DNA of 13,789 nt from Baffinella frigidus (lineage: Eukaryota; Cryptophyceae; Cryptomonadales; Baffinellaceae), in NCBI GenBank assembly GCA_026770585.1, contig MU647085.1, positions 18,137-31,925 on the forward strand, given 5' to 3'. Shown one piece after another: positions 13,738 to 13,789 of this stretch. A program made the translations under genes and the position numbers. The notes under the pieces are model-generated. The model was not told the origin of the DNA, did no database searches, and saw nothing but the letters and a program-made list of their open reading frames with translations. Numbering within the stretch: the stretch's first letter is position 1; every line of letters starts with the position of its first letter.

Positions 13738-13789
13738 AGAGAGAGAGAGCGAGGGAGAGAGCGAGAGAGCTAAAGAGAGAGAGAGAGAG
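13645..13789. repeat. GA / GAGC microsatellite, runs off the end
   Basis: A purine-rich array of GAGA, GAGC and occasional TAGA units makes up the last ~145 bases. It is interrupted by GAGCTAGA motifs and is cut by the window end. Confidence 0.95.

Overview
The window is eukaryotic, nuclear and repeat-dominated. It most likely comes from the subtelomere of a GC-rich protist or alga with an Arabidopsis-type telomere repeat (CCCTAAA/TTTAGGG). Three reasons support this. First, there are three separate blocks of degenerate CCCTAAA repeats, all in the same orientation, which is the orientation expected near a left-hand chromosome end. Second, the one convincing gene encodes a long array of armadillo (ARM) repeats of a type common in protist genomes. 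Third, most of the rest is short foldback elements, nested inverted repeats and microsatellites. There are no bacterial-type operons, ribosome binding sites, tRNA or rRNA genes. The taxon cannot be fixed from this sequence; a cryptophyte or another secondary-plastid alga would fit, but that is inference.

Layout. 1-250 is telomere-like repeat. 250-1145 is unique sequence with one exon-like open stretch. 1146-1548 is a second telomere-like block containing ten perfect CCCTAAA units. 1712-2956 is a cluster of five or more palindromic foldback elements plus a different nested inverted repeat. 3101-5368 (minus strand) is the ARM-repeat gene, interrupted late by an in-frame TAG. 5268-5837 is a tandem duplication of the gene's 5' end. 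5894-7446 is a 1.55 kb inverted-repeat element that itself contains smaller foldbacks. 7447-8348 is unique and AT-richer, with no gene seen. 8349-9384 is the third and largest telomere-like block. 9602-12593 holds further copies of the same foldback family, a 120-bp tandem hairpin repeat, a 30-bp-arm hairpin and a second foldback type. 12594-13640 has no recognised gene but carries two of three copies of a dispersed repeat. 13645-13789 is a GA/GAGC microsatellite running off the end.

The main biological points are as follows. (1) A foldback family of about 120 bp, with at least ten recognisable copies, has ends CAGGGGTACCTCGCTC and is usually bounded by TA, with a back-to-back pair sharing a single TA. 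(2) The ARM gene shows internal C-cap and N-cap-like repeats suggesting an old fusion, a GAG-to-TAG nonsense codon with the repeat array continuing in frame behind it, and a duplicated leader and N-terminus. (3) There is a large composite inverted-repeat element with no recognisable transposase. No pathway or operon-like cooperation between genes can be inferred, because there is only one secure gene.
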